64,000 bases of DNA from Azorinus chamasolen (lineage: Eukaryota; Mollusca; Bivalvia; Cardiida; Solecurtidae): positions 68,108,379 to 68,172,378 of the forward strand of contig OY755236.1 of NCBI GenBank assembly GCA_963576725.1. The letters run 5' to 3'. The position numbers and the translations under genes are program-made. The notes beneath the pieces are model-generated. The model worked only from the letters and a program-made list of their open reading frames with translations, was not told the origin of the DNA and made no database searches. Of the stretch, positions 53,294 through 63,678 are shown one piece after another. How positions within the stretch are numbered: position 1 is the stretch's first letter; each line of letters opens with the position of its first letter.

Positions 53294-53546
53294 TTAACCA
53301 TTTACTCCATGATATCTATGTAAGAAATAATGATATTGTGAATATTGATTAGCTGACAATTAAACATGACATATGAACACATAGATTTGTGGCCATGCCA
53401 GGCACTGTGTATACAGATCTATATCATGGCGTAAGCAAATAGAGCAAACCCTGATCAGACGGCACTTATAGGAGTCATCTGACCAGAGTCTACTCTGATT
53501 GTTTGCAAATTGGGTTAAAAGGCGTATTTATGGAATAAAAGGTTAG
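53294..53546 (+). mobile_element. P1 TTAA hairpin MITE
   Basis: TTAACCATTTACTCCATGAT to TTATGGAATAAAAGGTTAG. Palindrome AAACCCTGATCAGACGGCAC with GTCATCTGACCAGAGTC. Confidence 0.85.
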
Positions 53547-53549
53547 AAT

Positions 53550-54025
53550 TAAAGAGATTTGATAAATAGGAGAAATCGGCTATATCGCTGTATATCGCTA
53601 TTGCTAAACAAGAAAAATACCTTTTCTTAATTAATGGAACACAGATAATAATTCGTAAAATAAAAATATCGCAGTATAAAGAACCACTTTAAATTAGAAA
53701 CGTGTGCATGCGAAATAGGTTTTTTCTGACGCATTCCACATTGATTATCGCCGACAGATGAATCTTACCTCTTTCTGATTATAATTTTCACCCAAGAGAT
53801 CCAAAGTGATATTAGAGAAATTCAATGATTTGATACTTCCATGTGGTTGGCAATAACAGATTTGATTAGCATCTTACAAGACTGGTCTAGATTAATCAGT
53901 ATAATGGGATATCTAGATTTAAGGACCATGGATCTTCATTAGTTACGAAACAATGTCTGAGGAAGCGACTTAATGCAATCTTTAGTATGCCTGGGAATGT
54001 TTGCATAACTAAAATATAAGTACAT
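53550..54025. other. Intergenic, no gene recognised
   Basis: No repeat family or coding signal recognised. Confidence 0.4.
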
Positions 54026-54028
54026 ACA

Positions 54029-54095
54029 GTAAAAACCGTCTAATGCGACCACCTAAAACATATCTAATTCTGGGTCTTAAAGGCATGTTAAACGC
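54029..54095. mobile_element. C1 MITE, left end only
   Basis: TA|CAGTAAAAACCGTCTAATGC, then ATCTAATTCTGGGTCTTAAA and GGCATG; the palindrome is missing. Confidence 0.6.
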
Positions 54096-54199
54096 ATCTA
54101 AGATTTTCTTATAATGTGTGATTTCCCTCCGAGGATTCTACGTACTTGCTGATGGATTTGCAACTTGCAAGAAAGGTTTGATGACCGATGTAGCACATT

Positions 54200-54277
54200 T
54201 TAACCCTTTGAATACTGAACTTTTAACATAGAATGGTCAATTACCGTTTAAAGATAGTCCATTCAGTATGAAAGGAT
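54200..54277. mobile_element. Hairpin-less TTAA element (P6-like ends)
   Basis: TTAACCCTTTGAATACTGAA at the left is inverted as GTCCATTCAGTATGAAAGG at the right, only 78 bp in all. Confidence 0.55.
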
Positions 54278-54279
54278 AT

Positions 54280-54688
54280 TCTTTGTTAAATGAATTTAAA
54301 AGACAGTTGTTGCATTTGGTAAGAGGGCGAATTCACCTTCTGATCTGGATATGGATTTTTTATACATGTCAGTACTCTAGTTTACACATTTAAATTGTTA
54401 AGTAACCAAGATCCATCATAGATTGAGAGCCTGCAGTTGTCATGTCCCATGTCTTAAATTGAGAAGACACATTTTATGGGAAAATTTGGTAAGCCTTTAG
54501 GCATCTTTGATTTGCAATTCCTCTTCTTAACTGTCTAACAGGATTAAAGTAATTCGTTGCAGATAATTGATAACCGAAAATGGACAACATTTGAGATTTA
54601 ATTGAGTGATGATTTAAGACTTTCAATAATTATGAAACAATCTTCATTAAGAGAACATTCTCAATTATCGAAACACACTGCCTTTAAT
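54280..54688. other. Intergenic, no gene recognised
   Basis: No repeat family or coding signal recognised. Confidence 0.4.
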
Positions 54689-54691
54689 GTA

Positions 54692-55121
54692 CAGTAAACC
54701 TTTTAAATCGATTACCTAATACATATCTAAGTCTGGGCCATAGAGGCAGGTGATACTTTAATACTAGACAGAAGTGATGCAAAAAGGCTCCTGTAGGGAA
54801 TATCTGCTTTACTTTCGCTCTTCGTTAAGCAAGCTTACGCGTTTAACCCATTCCCTCATATTGACGACTTTTGACGACTCTGTAAAAGTTACTTTGTGAA
54901 ACCATTGTGATAAATAGAGCATTTGCTCCTATAGGAGCAAATGCTCTATTTATCACCATGGTTTCAAACTACAAAATTCTATTTTTTTCCCTTTTCTCTA
55001 GTTAATACTCCTTTTCGGTAGATTTATTCAAAGTGGTTGGATCTAAAAATAGCCTATGGGGTAATGGGTTAAAGACCATTATAGATAATCAATTAGTGGT
55101 CGCTATGGAAGGGTTCTACTG
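54692..55121. mobile_element. C1 TA MITE interrupted by a P4 MITE
   Basis: TA|CAGTAAACCTTTTAAATC at the left and TATGGAAGGGTTCTACTG|TA at the right. Arm GGCAGGTGATACTTTAATAC, then TCTTCGTTAAGCAAG. The P4 insertion at 54843-55072 sits in a former TTTAAAGACC. Confidence 0.8.
54843..55072 (+). mobile_element. P4 TTAA hairpin MITE nested in C1
   Basis: TTAACCCATTCCCTCATATT to TATGGGGTAATGGGTTAA. The 68-bp palindrome at 54898-54965 has one mismatch. Confidence 0.92.
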
Positions 55122-55124
55122 TAT

Positions 55125-55575
55125 ACAGTGTCCTACATATATGAATGTAACAATGTCAGCTGCAAATCAGTAACAAGAAAGATAAGCAGCCAATGTATCA
55201 CCTGCATGCTAGATACATTACTTTGTAGCAAACGCTTATAATACTTTCCATGGAGAATGGTTGAAGCAAAAGCAAACAATATGTACAAGAATGCTAAACA
55301 CATAGCATAGTAAACGTGTATACATTGCCTCTCCGACAATAACAATAGTAGAAGCAAACACTGTGTACTTGAATGATTGGCACATGAAATACCAAGCTTT
55401 CATAAAAACTTCCCTCATATAGTGGTTGTAGGAGAAGCAAACGTGTTGTAGGCCATGTTGTCTTTGGGCAAAAACTTACATCTAAATTGACCACCAAAAT
55501 ATTATAATCCTGGATCTTCGAGGCAAGAACAATTCTACGTTTATTGTGTATAGAGGAATGGTTAAATGTCCCCTT
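55125..55575. other. Intergenic; faint C-type fragment
   Basis: GACCACCAAAATATTATAAT then CCTGGATCTTCGAGGCAAG at 55489-55525 recalls the C interior. Otherwise nothing was recognised. Confidence 0.4.
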
Positions 55576-55583
55576 TTAAACGA

Positions 55584-55826
55584 GTTATTCCATTATTAGT
55601 ATTCATGAAAAAAAAAAGAAATGATGACATCATGCACATTAGTTAGATTAGTTTTTATAATGACAAATAAAAACCGGAGATTTTTGCCATGGCAGAATCT
55701 GTAGAATCGTATCATTATTATTTCATAAGCAGAAACTGATCAGATAATTCCTACAGTAATTGTCTAACCTGGGTCTACTCTGTTTACAAAGGCTCAGAAA
55801 TGCGTTTGTATTGAAGAAAGGGTTCA
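55584..55826 (+). mobile_element. P1 MITE, diverged
   Basis: TTATTCCATTATTAGTATTC, TTGCCATGGCAGAATCTGTA, CTGATCAGATAATTCCTACA, ending TTGAAGAAAGGGTTCA. Confidence 0.7.
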
Positions 55827-56059
55827 GGTCATGCATTAATACACTTAATTTTGAATACATGTATCTGCTACATTCTCGGAACCGTGAACAAGAACACAAT
55901 GAAACAGTGAGGTCATACATCCATATGTCTCTTTAATGAAATAATGGAAAGTTATGAATGAGGACAAGATTTTGGGTCCATTTATACGAACAGGCTATGA
56001 CTGTTTTTATGATCATATAGTTCATATATTGTACATAGCACGGACACAATATGTAGATG

Positions 56060-56600
56060 TACATATTGTCGGGGACTTTTATACCCCCGCTACGAAGTAT
56101 GGGCCAAACTGGTTTAACTCTGTCCACCCGTCCGTTAGTTAGTTGTAAGCACAACTCCTCCTACATGGGTGGTCGGATTTCAATGAAACCTTAACATAAA
56201 TTAGTACACCATTTGAGGATATGTGTGAAGAAAATCAGTTTGGTTCGACAAATCCCCGGGGGAGCTAATCAGACTTTGGGATTTATTCGAGATATTACGT
56301 GTGGTTGAACGCGTAAGCGCAACTCCTCGTACATGTGTAGTCGGGTTTCAATGAATATTTAGCAGAAAGCAATACGTCATATGAAGATGTGCATGAAGGA
56401 CGATCTGTACGATCCGACCTATTTCCGGGGAGATAATTTGACTTTAGGGTTCATTATAAAATATTTTGTATTTTTGATTTTGTAAGACCAACTCCTACAT
56501 TGGTAGTAAACCTTTGAAAGTAATATTACGTTCCTTATGTAATGATTCGTGGTGTTCTATAACAAAAGATGGACTTAGCCATACTTGAACATAGAGTTTG
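56060..56600. repeat. Dispersed repeat with three ~168-bp internal units
   Basis: Starts ATACCCCCGCTACGAAGTAT and TCTGTCCACCCGTCCGTTAG. GTAAGCACAACTCCTCCTAC, GTAAGCGCAACTCCTCGTAC and GTAAGACCAACTCCTACATT begin at 56145, 56313 and 56482, each followed by a TTTCAATGAA or related block. Confidence 0.65.
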
Positions 56601-56604
56601 GGTA

Positions 56605-57416
56605 CTCAATTCATGAGCACATCTCCTCCTAAATCCTTTAAACGAAATTTATGTATCTTGGAAAGAATGTTCCGTATATAATGCCGTTGTGCATCTCTTA
56701 TTTTAGAGTTCTATTAAACTATGTTGTGGTCTTCTAACGCATGACAGAGACTTAGCCAAGACTTTACATGATAAGCAGTGGTATCCGATAAAGAGCTTTG
56801 CACAGAGTGTTGATATCCTTTTCTTGTTGTGTGTTTCAGACCAATTCGTTAACCTGTTAAGCAATATTTGTGAAAATAGTTTTGTTAACTGTTGTTTAAC
56901 TATCTTGGTATTTTACCTTCGACGGTTAGGGTGGTTTACCATTAATATTTAGCTTGCTTGATATCTTGAATGCCCCACACATTCATTCAAGCTAATCTTT
57001 TTTTTAAAAAATAACTGGCCCATCGAATAAAAATGGCAATTAGCACTTTTGATATTTGATATAAAACTCAGAAATGAGTCTGCACGACTGATGTATTTCA
57101 TTCTCAGTGTTGTTATATTTTCTGATCCTTCGGGATCATTAGTTTTGATGGTATAAGGTTTGAAAATTTAACTCTGCTTAAGCCGGTGCTTGGGGCATGA
57201 GTAGTGTTGCACTTTTAAGTATTGCTTATGAAAGACTCAATAAAACCGATCTGCAATTTTCTCTGTTGGCATTGCTACTTTTACTTTCGAAGGATCACCC
57301 ACTTTCAGAATAAATTACAATGAATGCTGTGCCGATTGGACATTCACTAACTTGATTTCAAAATGTTTAAATAGTCGTCCGCATTGGATGAAACATGGGG
57401 ATAATTATTCAACGTT
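56605..57416. other. Intergenic, no gene recognised
   Basis: No repeat family or coding signal recognised. Confidence 0.4.
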
Positions 57417-57600
57417 TAACCCTTGACCTCGTGCACATTTACTGATGTCCAGATTTTCAAGAATAACTCCTTTCTTTCGCCATCAACCCCTATGCTGTGA
57501 CCACTCTTTAGAATCGTCTTTTCGAGAGTGGCCACTCTATAGTGTTTGATGGAGAAATGAGAAGTTTAATACTTGAGTACGCACGTTTATCTGTAGCTCT
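57417..57600 (-). mobile_element. D-family hairpin behind a TTAACCCTTGACCTCGTGC end
   Basis: TTTTCAAGAATAACTCCTTT, arms TTCGCCATCAACCCCTATGC and AGTGTTTGATGGAGAAA around GTCTTTTCGAGA, then TACGCACGTTTATCTGTAGC. The left TTAACCC sequence resembles 22972 and may mark a P-type end. Confidence 0.65.
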
Positions 57601-57775
57601 GATTCATGTAAGATAAAATGACATCATGAATATTACTTATATGAACTTTAATTAAGGCATGTAAACGTGCATTTGGCCATGACAGAAACTGCAGAATCAG
57701 GTTTGTATAATTCCAGAAGCAAGCAGAGTATACCCTGATCAGACAGCTCATACAGGGGCCATCTGGTTTTTGTAC
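57601..57775 (+). mobile_element. P1 MITE, truncated both sides
   Basis: AAATGACATCATGAATATTA, GGCCATGACAGAAACTGCAG, ACCCTGATCAGACAGCTCAT, GGCCATCTGGTTTTTGT. Confidence 0.65.
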
Positions 57776-57959
57776 AAATCTTTAAAAAAGGAATTTTGGA
57801 TTTATTTGTTTATCATGACATGTTGGGGACATGTTTCAAGAACTTACTTCGATCGTGTTTGGATGACTGGACATAAGCCAAGACCATTCATCATTCTATT
57901 CGAATGCAGCAAATCTTTAGGATATGGTTTTTGGTTGTTGGTTTTTTTTTTGCTGAAAA

Positions 57960-58230
57960 TGCACGAAAATTGCTAGGGCCCTGCATTGAAAATGCAGGAA
58001 CCCTAAAGGAATCACATTTTCTGCCCATCCGTCTGTCAACACTTTTGATGTGACGCGATAACTCAAACAGTACTTCACATATTGGTTTTATGTTGAGGGC
58101 ATATGCTTAGTATCATCAGAGGAAAACGCCTATAGTTTTTTATTTGAATCCGATCACTATGTCTAGGGTTATCTGCCTTTGAATACAGGGCCCTCAGTTT
58201 TATAGTTCATCCAAACGTTGACGGTAAAAA
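57960..58230. repeat. Dispersed AGGGCCCTGCA repeat (tentative)
   Basis: AGGGCCCTGCATTGAAAATG and AGGGCCCTCAGTTTTATAG bracket text with CCCATCCGTCTGTCAACACT and GACGCGATAACTCAAACAGT, a style I recall from bivalve repeats. Confidence 0.35.
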
Positions 58231-58234
58231 CGTA

Positions 58235-58700
58235 TCCATACGTATTCGAAGCGCTGGTTTATTCTTATTTTTTAATATCAATACTATTTAATATTTTGCA
58301 CGATTTTTATCAATATGCAGTTAAATTCTGGTAAAGAATTCTATCACGTAAAAGTGTACTCTGTTTGAGCCACCCGAGTTTCCAGAAAAGCAGCATTTTG
58401 CAAAATCTTGGAAATCTTTCAGAGGGAATAAACCGGAAAACGAACCAAACTATTAAACTTTTAATGTGTTAGTTCGCTTTGTGTCCTTCAACAAAATTGA
58501 ATGGTTTTTTTCCTTCAAAATTATGTGCACATTAATCGATCACTTGTTCTTGACCTTAACGAGCAAATAACGCTGTATGCACGTCGTCATTTCAAATGAT
58601 AAGAGACAACGGAGAACCAGGAATGAGGCCGATCAAGCTTGGATTATAATTGATTAGTATTATCTCTTTCGCTGCCATATTTTTTTTTACAAAACCTAGC
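58235..58700. other. Intergenic, no gene recognised
   Basis: No repeat family or coding signal recognised. Confidence 0.4.
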
Positions 58701-58845
58701 TCAACCCTTTACACCATAGATGCGCCTTTTCACACTGCAAACATTTTGCCGTCGTTAAAACTTCCTGTGTTCTGTGTTTTGTAATCTGATTGATATCCAT
58801 TGTGCCACTATTTCTTACATGGATATTCATCGAGTCAAAGGTTAA
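58701..58845 (-). mobile_element. P1 deletion derivative
   Basis: TCAACCCTTTACACCATAGA to TCATCGAGTCAAAGGTTAA; the palindrome is reduced to CACTGCAAACATTTTG. The right TTAA (58842-58845) is shared with the next P1. Confidence 0.7.
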
Positions 58846-59295
58846 TCATCTATTCCATAAATATGCTTGTCTACATACAGTAGAACCACTCTAATGTGAC
58901 CACTAAATGAATAAACATGGTTGTCTTTATACATGTAAACAGATGGTTGCTTAATGCAGGACAAAGGTAATGCAGAAAGCTCCTCTAGGAGCTTTCTGTA
59001 TTACTTTTGTTCTGCATTAAGCTACCACCTGCATCTAGCACCCAGAATTATACCTCTTTTAGGTGGTCGCATTAGCGGGGTTTTACTGTATTTGCAAACA
59101 GGGCAGACCTAGATCAGACGGCTCCTGTAGGGGTCTGTTCTGTTTGCTTATGGCATAATATAGATCTGATTCTACACGTTCTACCTCGATTAAGTATTCC
59201 CGTGTTTAAATTTTATTTTGAAAATACAGTTTATTAATGTGCATGATGTTATTAGGCCAACATCTTGCATGAATATTCATGGAGTGAAGAGTTAA
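58842..59295 (-). mobile_element. P1 MITE interrupted by a C1 MITE
   Basis: TTAATCATCTATTCCATAAA at the left; C1 at 58878-59088 between CTACA-TA and TA-TTTGCAAACAG; palindrome ATCAGACGGCTCCTGTAG; right end ATTCATGGAGTGAAGAGTTAA. Confidence 0.82.
58878..59088. mobile_element. C1 TA MITE nested in P1
   Basis: TA|CAGTAGAACCACTCTAATGT to GCATTAGCGGGGTTTTACTG|TA. Core AAAGCTCCTCTAGGAGCTTT, with CTTAATGCAGGACAAAGGTA and TTTTGTTCTGCATTAAGC. Confidence 0.92.
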
Positions 59296-59308
59296 AATAG
59301 ATTATCTA

Positions 59309-59509
59309 CAGCAGAACCCCTCCTAAGCGGCTACCAAAAAGAGATCTTACAATGGGTCAGTAAGGCAGGTGGTAGTTTAATGCAGGTTAAAGATAATGCA
59401 GACGCTCCTATAGCTTTCTGCATAACATGTGTCCTGTATTAAGCAACCACCTGCTTTGTAAGGCTCCTATGTTCAATACATGAATGATCACTTAAGAGAG
59501 GTTCTACTG
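59309..59509. mobile_element. C1/C3 TA MITE
   Basis: TA|CAGCAGAACCCCTCCTAAGC to CACTTAAGAGAGGTTCTACTG|TA. Arms GGTAGTTTAATGCAGGTTAA and CCTGTATTAAGCAACCACCT. Confidence 0.85.
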
Positions 59510-59688
59510 TACTACTTACATTATTAAAATTGATCTTCGGTAACCTTCTGTAAACAGCTTCATTATTGTTAGTTGTTGTCATCTAGTGATAGCCAAGTCT
59601 TAATGGATAATTAAGACTTAACACTAAATATGCAGTAAATATAGTTTGTGCTAAAGCTGCGATACGTTACAGATTTCACTTAGCCTAC
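59510..59688. other. Intergenic, no gene recognised
   Basis: Contains a small inverted pair GCCAAGTCTTAATGG and AATTAAGACTTAACAC. Confidence 0.4.
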
Positions 59689-59689
59689 T

Positions 59690-59825
59690 TACTTATATAT
59701 TTTCAGATACTTAGACCGAATGTTAAACAGTTGGATCCTGATGAGACGCACAGTTACTAGGCGTTTTATCTGGAGCCAAGCTGCTTTAAAATGTCAGTAA
59801 ATTCGCGCTTAGCAGGGATAATTGG
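59690..59825 (+). mobile_element. P5-like hairpin MITE
   Basis: AACAGTTGGATCCTGATGAG and GCGTTTTATCTGGAGCCAAG, ending AGCAGGGATAATTGGG. Confidence 0.6.
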
Positions 59826-60051
59826 GTGTATTTATAAGACGTATGGATCCATGCGGATATAATGACGTCAAAAATGATGTTGAATATTGAATGTCTTGGA
59901 AAGGCCTGACTTCGGCACACGACAGAAATAGAAACTGGTATATAAATGGCATTACGTTTGCAAAATTAATCTCAGCTATTGTCGTAAATTTATCGACATC
60001 AAAACGTACACACACATACATTTTCCACAGCTAAATATTAACGATCTCTCA

Positions 60052-60237
60052 ATAACCCCTTCGGTGTTTAGCTATAGTGTCCACTCAATATGAAATGCTT
60101 CAACTTGCTAGAGTATGTTAAATGACAAATAGTGCATATCATGATCAGAGGGCTCCTCTAGGAGTCCTCTGGTCTGAGTCTACACTACACTGTTTGCAAC
60201 GGACAGTGCCGGTGTGTGTCCCGCATCAAAAAGGTAT
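60052..60237 (+). mobile_element. P6 TTAA hairpin MITE
   Basis: ATAACCCCTTCGGTGTTTAG at the left; palindrome TCATGATCAGAGGGCTCCTC with GAGTCCTCTGGTCTGAGTCT; right end decayed. Confidence 0.75.
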
Positions 60238-60374
60238 GAAGTGAAAATGTCTTTAATAAAAGATTCAAAGAGCAGCGGAATGGTTCGTTTGTTTATGTAA
60301 AGTTGAAGTTTTTATACTCAACATATGTGTCTATAGGGTATTTAAATTTTTAAATGCAAGAGAAGAGTGTAATA

Positions 60375-60460
60375 GGACTCTGTAAATATAGTAGACCAAT
60401 ACCAGAGGGCTAACAGAAGAGTCATGTGATCAAGATCTGCACTGTTTGTCATACAAAGTC
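60375..60460. mobile_element. P6-like hairpin fragment
   Basis: TCTGTAAATATAGTAGACCA with AAGATCTGCACTGTTTGTCA. Confidence 0.5.
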
Positions 60461-60529
60461 TTCTAGCAAACGCAATCCTTTCTTTTTTATGTAAAAAAAC
60501 GAATATGAATATTCAACAGGGAATATAAT

Positions 60530-60625
60530 TGTGTAGTTTTGATAAATAGAGCATTTATCGCAATGGTTTCAAAAGGTGACTTTCACAGAGGCGTCAAAAG
60601 GCGTCAGTATGACGGAATGGGTTAG
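60530..60625 (+). mobile_element. P4 deletion derivative
   Basis: GATAAATAGAGCATTTATCG shows loss of most of one arm; right end GTATGACGGAATGGGTTAG. Confidence 0.7.
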
Positions 60626-60717
60626 CACATGTTGACCTGGTAATTTTGGATGTTTCCATTTATAGACGAAATGTGGAGATCTGTTGACATCTATCTAATA
60701 GTATCAACGAGTGGGCT

Positions 60718-60927
60718 TTAACTCTTTCGCTGCCAAACTCTGTCGTTTGCACACTTTATCGTCCGCTTACATTTTCATTTTTCTTCATTTTATTTTATAT
60801 TTTTTAAATCGTTCACAGTAACAAACAGTTTGGATCCTGATGAGACGCCAAGTTACTCGGCTTGTCATCTGGATCCAAACTGTTTGCATACATACTCGCA
60901 ATGGGGCATTGACAGCGAAAGATTTAA
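60718..60927 (+). mobile_element. P2 TTAA hairpin MITE (first of a mirrored pair)
   Basis: TTAACTCTTTCGCTGCCAAA to TTGACAGCGAAAGATTTAA. Palindrome CAGTTTGGATCCTGATGAGA with TCATCTGGATCCAAACTG. Confidence 0.92.
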
Positions 60928-61112
60928 CCCTTTCGCTGCCAATGCCGGATCTGTGATTACCTATGCAAACAGTTTGGATCCAGATGAGTCTCATCAGAAT
61001 CCAAACTGTTTGTTACTGTTACTATGTTTTTGAAACAAAAATCAAAAGAATGAAAATGTGTAGCAGACGACAAAGTTAGCAGACGACAGAGTTTTGGCAG
61101 CGAAAGAGTTGA
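60924..61112 (-). mobile_element. P2 MITE mirrored to the previous one, sharing TTAA
   Basis: TTAACCCTTTCGCTGCCAAT to TTTTGGCAGCGAAAGAGTTGA. Palindrome CAGTTTGGATCCAGATGAGT with CATCAGAATCCAAACTG. TTAA 60924-60927 belongs to both copies. Confidence 0.92.
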
Positions 61113-61335
61113 CCCTTATTCTACAGATCGCGACCTGGCATGCATTTGCAAACACATCCGATCTAAATGACAAACGAGCTGATTCGAACTGATTCAGCAT
61201 CTCATCAGGATCCAAGCTGTTTGCCACTCGAACAATAGTTTCTGGAAAGTTTGAACAAATAAGAAGTCGGTAACATGTACATTAGATCGGAGTTAAAGCA
61301 GACACGTGTTTTAACGCAGTATAATGGCTAATATC
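61109..61335 (-). mobile_element. P5 MITE sharing TTGA with the preceding P2
   Basis: TTGACCCTTATTCTACAGAT, GCATTTGCAAACACATCCGA, CAGGATCCAAGCTGTTTGCC, GAACAATAGTTTCTGGAAAG. Distal end near CAGTATAATGGCTAA. Confidence 0.7.
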
Positions 61336-61474
61336 CATTATCCAACCTGATGAGTATTACAATATGGTAATCAATCGGCAAAGGCAGGCCAAAAAATAAG
61401 AACACACATTTCCAATTTATTATCGCACGCCAACACCTCTATTAACCAGTAAGACAGTGACCGTGTAATCTAGT

Positions 61475-61724
61475 TTAACCCTTCGATTGCTATTCACGTC
61501 AATATACCTACCTGTAAATAGTGAAGACTCAGATGAGACAGCTCCTGCAGGAGCTGTCTCATCAGGGTCTGCACTATTTACAAATTGATTGTGTAACCAG
61601 TGCACTCCACATCAGTGATTGCACAGCGAAATACTTGTACACAGTGAAGATATATGTAATTATACAACAGGGTATGGGTAAAGAAGGAGAAATTTATTTT
61701 AAAATTCAGCAAGAGAAGGGTTAA
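61475..61724 (-). mobile_element. P3 TTAA hairpin MITE
   Basis: TTAACCCTTCGATTGCTATT to CAGCAAGAGAAGGGTTAA. Palindrome TCAGATGAGACAGCTCCTGC with AGCTGTCTCATCAGGGTC. Its right TTAA starts the next P1. Confidence 0.92.
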
Positions 61725-61944
61725 GCAATCCTTTATTTGATTGAAGACACCGTATGGCACATCTGCTAACAGACCCAGATTAGATGACTACTTTAGGAGC
61801 CGTATGCTTTAGTTCTGTTCAGTTTGCTTTAGGATTTATATAAATATGTTTCTACAGTTTCTGCCATGGTCTAAGAATTCAGAATATTATAAGAGTTAAG
61901 CTAATACATGTTATATCCATCTAACATGATTATTCATCAGTTAA
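61721..61944 (-). mobile_element. P1 MITE sharing TTAA with P3
   Basis: TTAAGCAATCCTTTATTTGA at the left, GACCCAGATTAGATGACTAC, ACAGTTTCTGCCATGGTCTA, ending GATTATTCATCAGTTAA. Confidence 0.7.
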
Positions 61945-61947
61945 ATA

Positions 61948-62204
61948 ATCAAACGTGACGTTGTGCATAATAGGAAACTACATGATGACGATGCCATTTT
62001 AGCAACTGTCAATGACATGTAACAATGTTGTTTTGCACATCTTTGAAGTCACCAAATCACTAATTACAGATACGTGCGCTATAAATGAATATAGACATAA
62101 ACAATCCACACTGTAAAATAATGTCTGCTCAAATTTGGATCTGATGTTATATGTTGACTATTACCGACGCGATCAATGAATTTGAGAAATAATTGATCGG
62201 ATCA
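61948..62204. other. Intergenic, no gene recognised
   Basis: No repeat family or coding signal recognised. Confidence 0.4.
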
Positions 62205-62345
62205 GAGCAACAAATAAAGGTGCAGCATACTCAAATACTAAAACCGTCGTTTCTCCACCAAACCCTATGTTGTGATAACTCTTTAGAATCGTTTCTTCGA
62301 GACGATTCTAAAGAGTGGTCACAAGATAGGGTTCGGTTGAGAAAC
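62205..62345 (+). mobile_element. D-family hairpin
   Basis: GAGCAACAAATAAAGGTGCA, palindrome 62249-62345 with TTTCTCCACCAAACCCTATG, core GTTTCTTCGAGACGATTCTA, and AGATAGGGTTCGGTTGAGAA. Confidence 0.8.
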
Positions 62346-62384
62346 AATAAAGTTATTCTTGAAAATGATTTAATTTACGCATCT

Positions 62385-62478
62385 GGACCTAAAACGTCCA
62401 ACAGCTTTTATCCTGACGAGACGCCGTTTTGACCAGTGCCTCATCTGAGTCCAGATTGTTTGCAAATGTGAGCCATTC
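62385..62478. mobile_element. P5/P2-like hairpin fragment
   Basis: CTTTTATCCTGACGAGACGC with GCCTCATCTGAGTCCAGATT and GTTTGCAAATG. Confidence 0.55.
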
Positions 62479-62645
62479 TGAGTTTACTAAAATTTACTCT
62501 GATTGCCACTGTTTCATAGTTCACAGTGCATTCTCTGAGCGCTGTATTTACGTTGTGAAGAATGTTTACTGTTAGTGGTGTCTACTCGTGGTACACAAAG
62601 TTACCTACGGACGTAGATGAGACGCCGATTAACTTTCTTGCAACT

Positions 62646-62873
62646 TTAACACATTATCCCCTAGTGAAGCATTTCTGCGCATCTATTAATGTCACTTTAT
62701 GAAACCATTGTGATAAATAGAGCATTTGCTCCTATAGGAGCAAATGCTCTATTTATCACAATGGTTTCAAACTACAAAATTCTAAATGTTTCCTTTCCTC
62801 TAGTTAATGCTCCTTTCCGGTAGATACATTCAAAGAGGTTGGGTCTAAAATAGCCTAGGAGAGAATGAGGTAA
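62646..62873 (+). mobile_element. P4 TTAA hairpin MITE
   Basis: TTAACACATTATCCCCTAGT at the left, GAGAATGAGGTAA at the right. The palindrome 62701-62768 is perfect (68 bp). Confidence 0.9.
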
Positions 62874-62989
62874 TCGCAGATCCGCCCACTGCAGCAAGCC
62901 ACGCGAGTCCTTATCTAATTAATATGACGCACGCCCTTTCATCCGTACTTTGTACTCGTTTCACAAAGTATTACAGTAAGTGTATTAAT

Positions 62990-63215
62990 TTTGATAGGAG
63001 AAAGCAGCAATGCAGATACAGATACTGCAGATACAACTTTCTTGGGTATGTTCATGAGCACTTGTTAAAAGTGCAACACTATTCACGCGCCCTAGCACCA
63101 TGTTAAGCGGTATTCAATTCTCATCACTACAAACCACTGGAACTGATGAACCCAAATGATCAGAAAATATAACAGAACCGAGTATGAAGTACGGGGCGAT
63201 GACTTTTCGCAACCA
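62990..63215. repeat. Diverged direct repeat, copy 1 (empty site for P4 and D)
   Basis: GAAAGCAGCAATGCAGATAC, GTTCATGAGCACTTGTTAAA, CGCGCCCTAGCACCATGTTAA, GCGGTATTCAATTC and ATGAAGTACGGGGCGATGAC recur in order at 63272-63880, where P4 and D elements have been inserted. Confidence 0.75.
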
Positions 63216-63383
63216 CCTTGCTAACACTAAACGCCTGCTATTGTGAAGTACACACGTTCTGAAAGTAGGATATCTTTCGAAAGCAAAAGCAGCAATGCGA
63301 AAAGAGAAAATTGCAGGTTTTATTGCGTCTGTTCATGAGCAGTTATTAACAGTGCGACACTACTCGCGTCCCCTAGCACCGAC

Positions 63384-63612
63384 TTAACCCTTTCCATCAT
63401 ATTGACGACTTTTGACAACTCTGTAAAAGTCACTTTGTGAAACCATTGTGATAAATAGAGCATTTGCTCCTATAGGAGCAAATGCTCTATTTATCACAAT
63501 GGTTTCAAACTGCAAAATTCTAAAATATTCCTTTTCTCTAGTTAATGCTCCTTTTCGGTAGATTTATTTAAAGGCGCTGTATCTAAAAATAGCCTATGAG
63601 GTAATGGGTTAA
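63384..63612 (+). mobile_element. P4 TTAA hairpin MITE, intact
   Basis: TTAACCCTTTCCATCATATT to CTATGAGGTAATGGGTTAA. The palindrome 63439-63506 is perfect and identical to that at 62701-62768. The paralogous segment has a single TTAA here. Confidence 0.95.
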
Positions 63613-63678
63613 ATGGTATTCAGAACCACTGAATTGATGATAATGAAGGACCATAAAATACGTGTAACAACATTGGGT

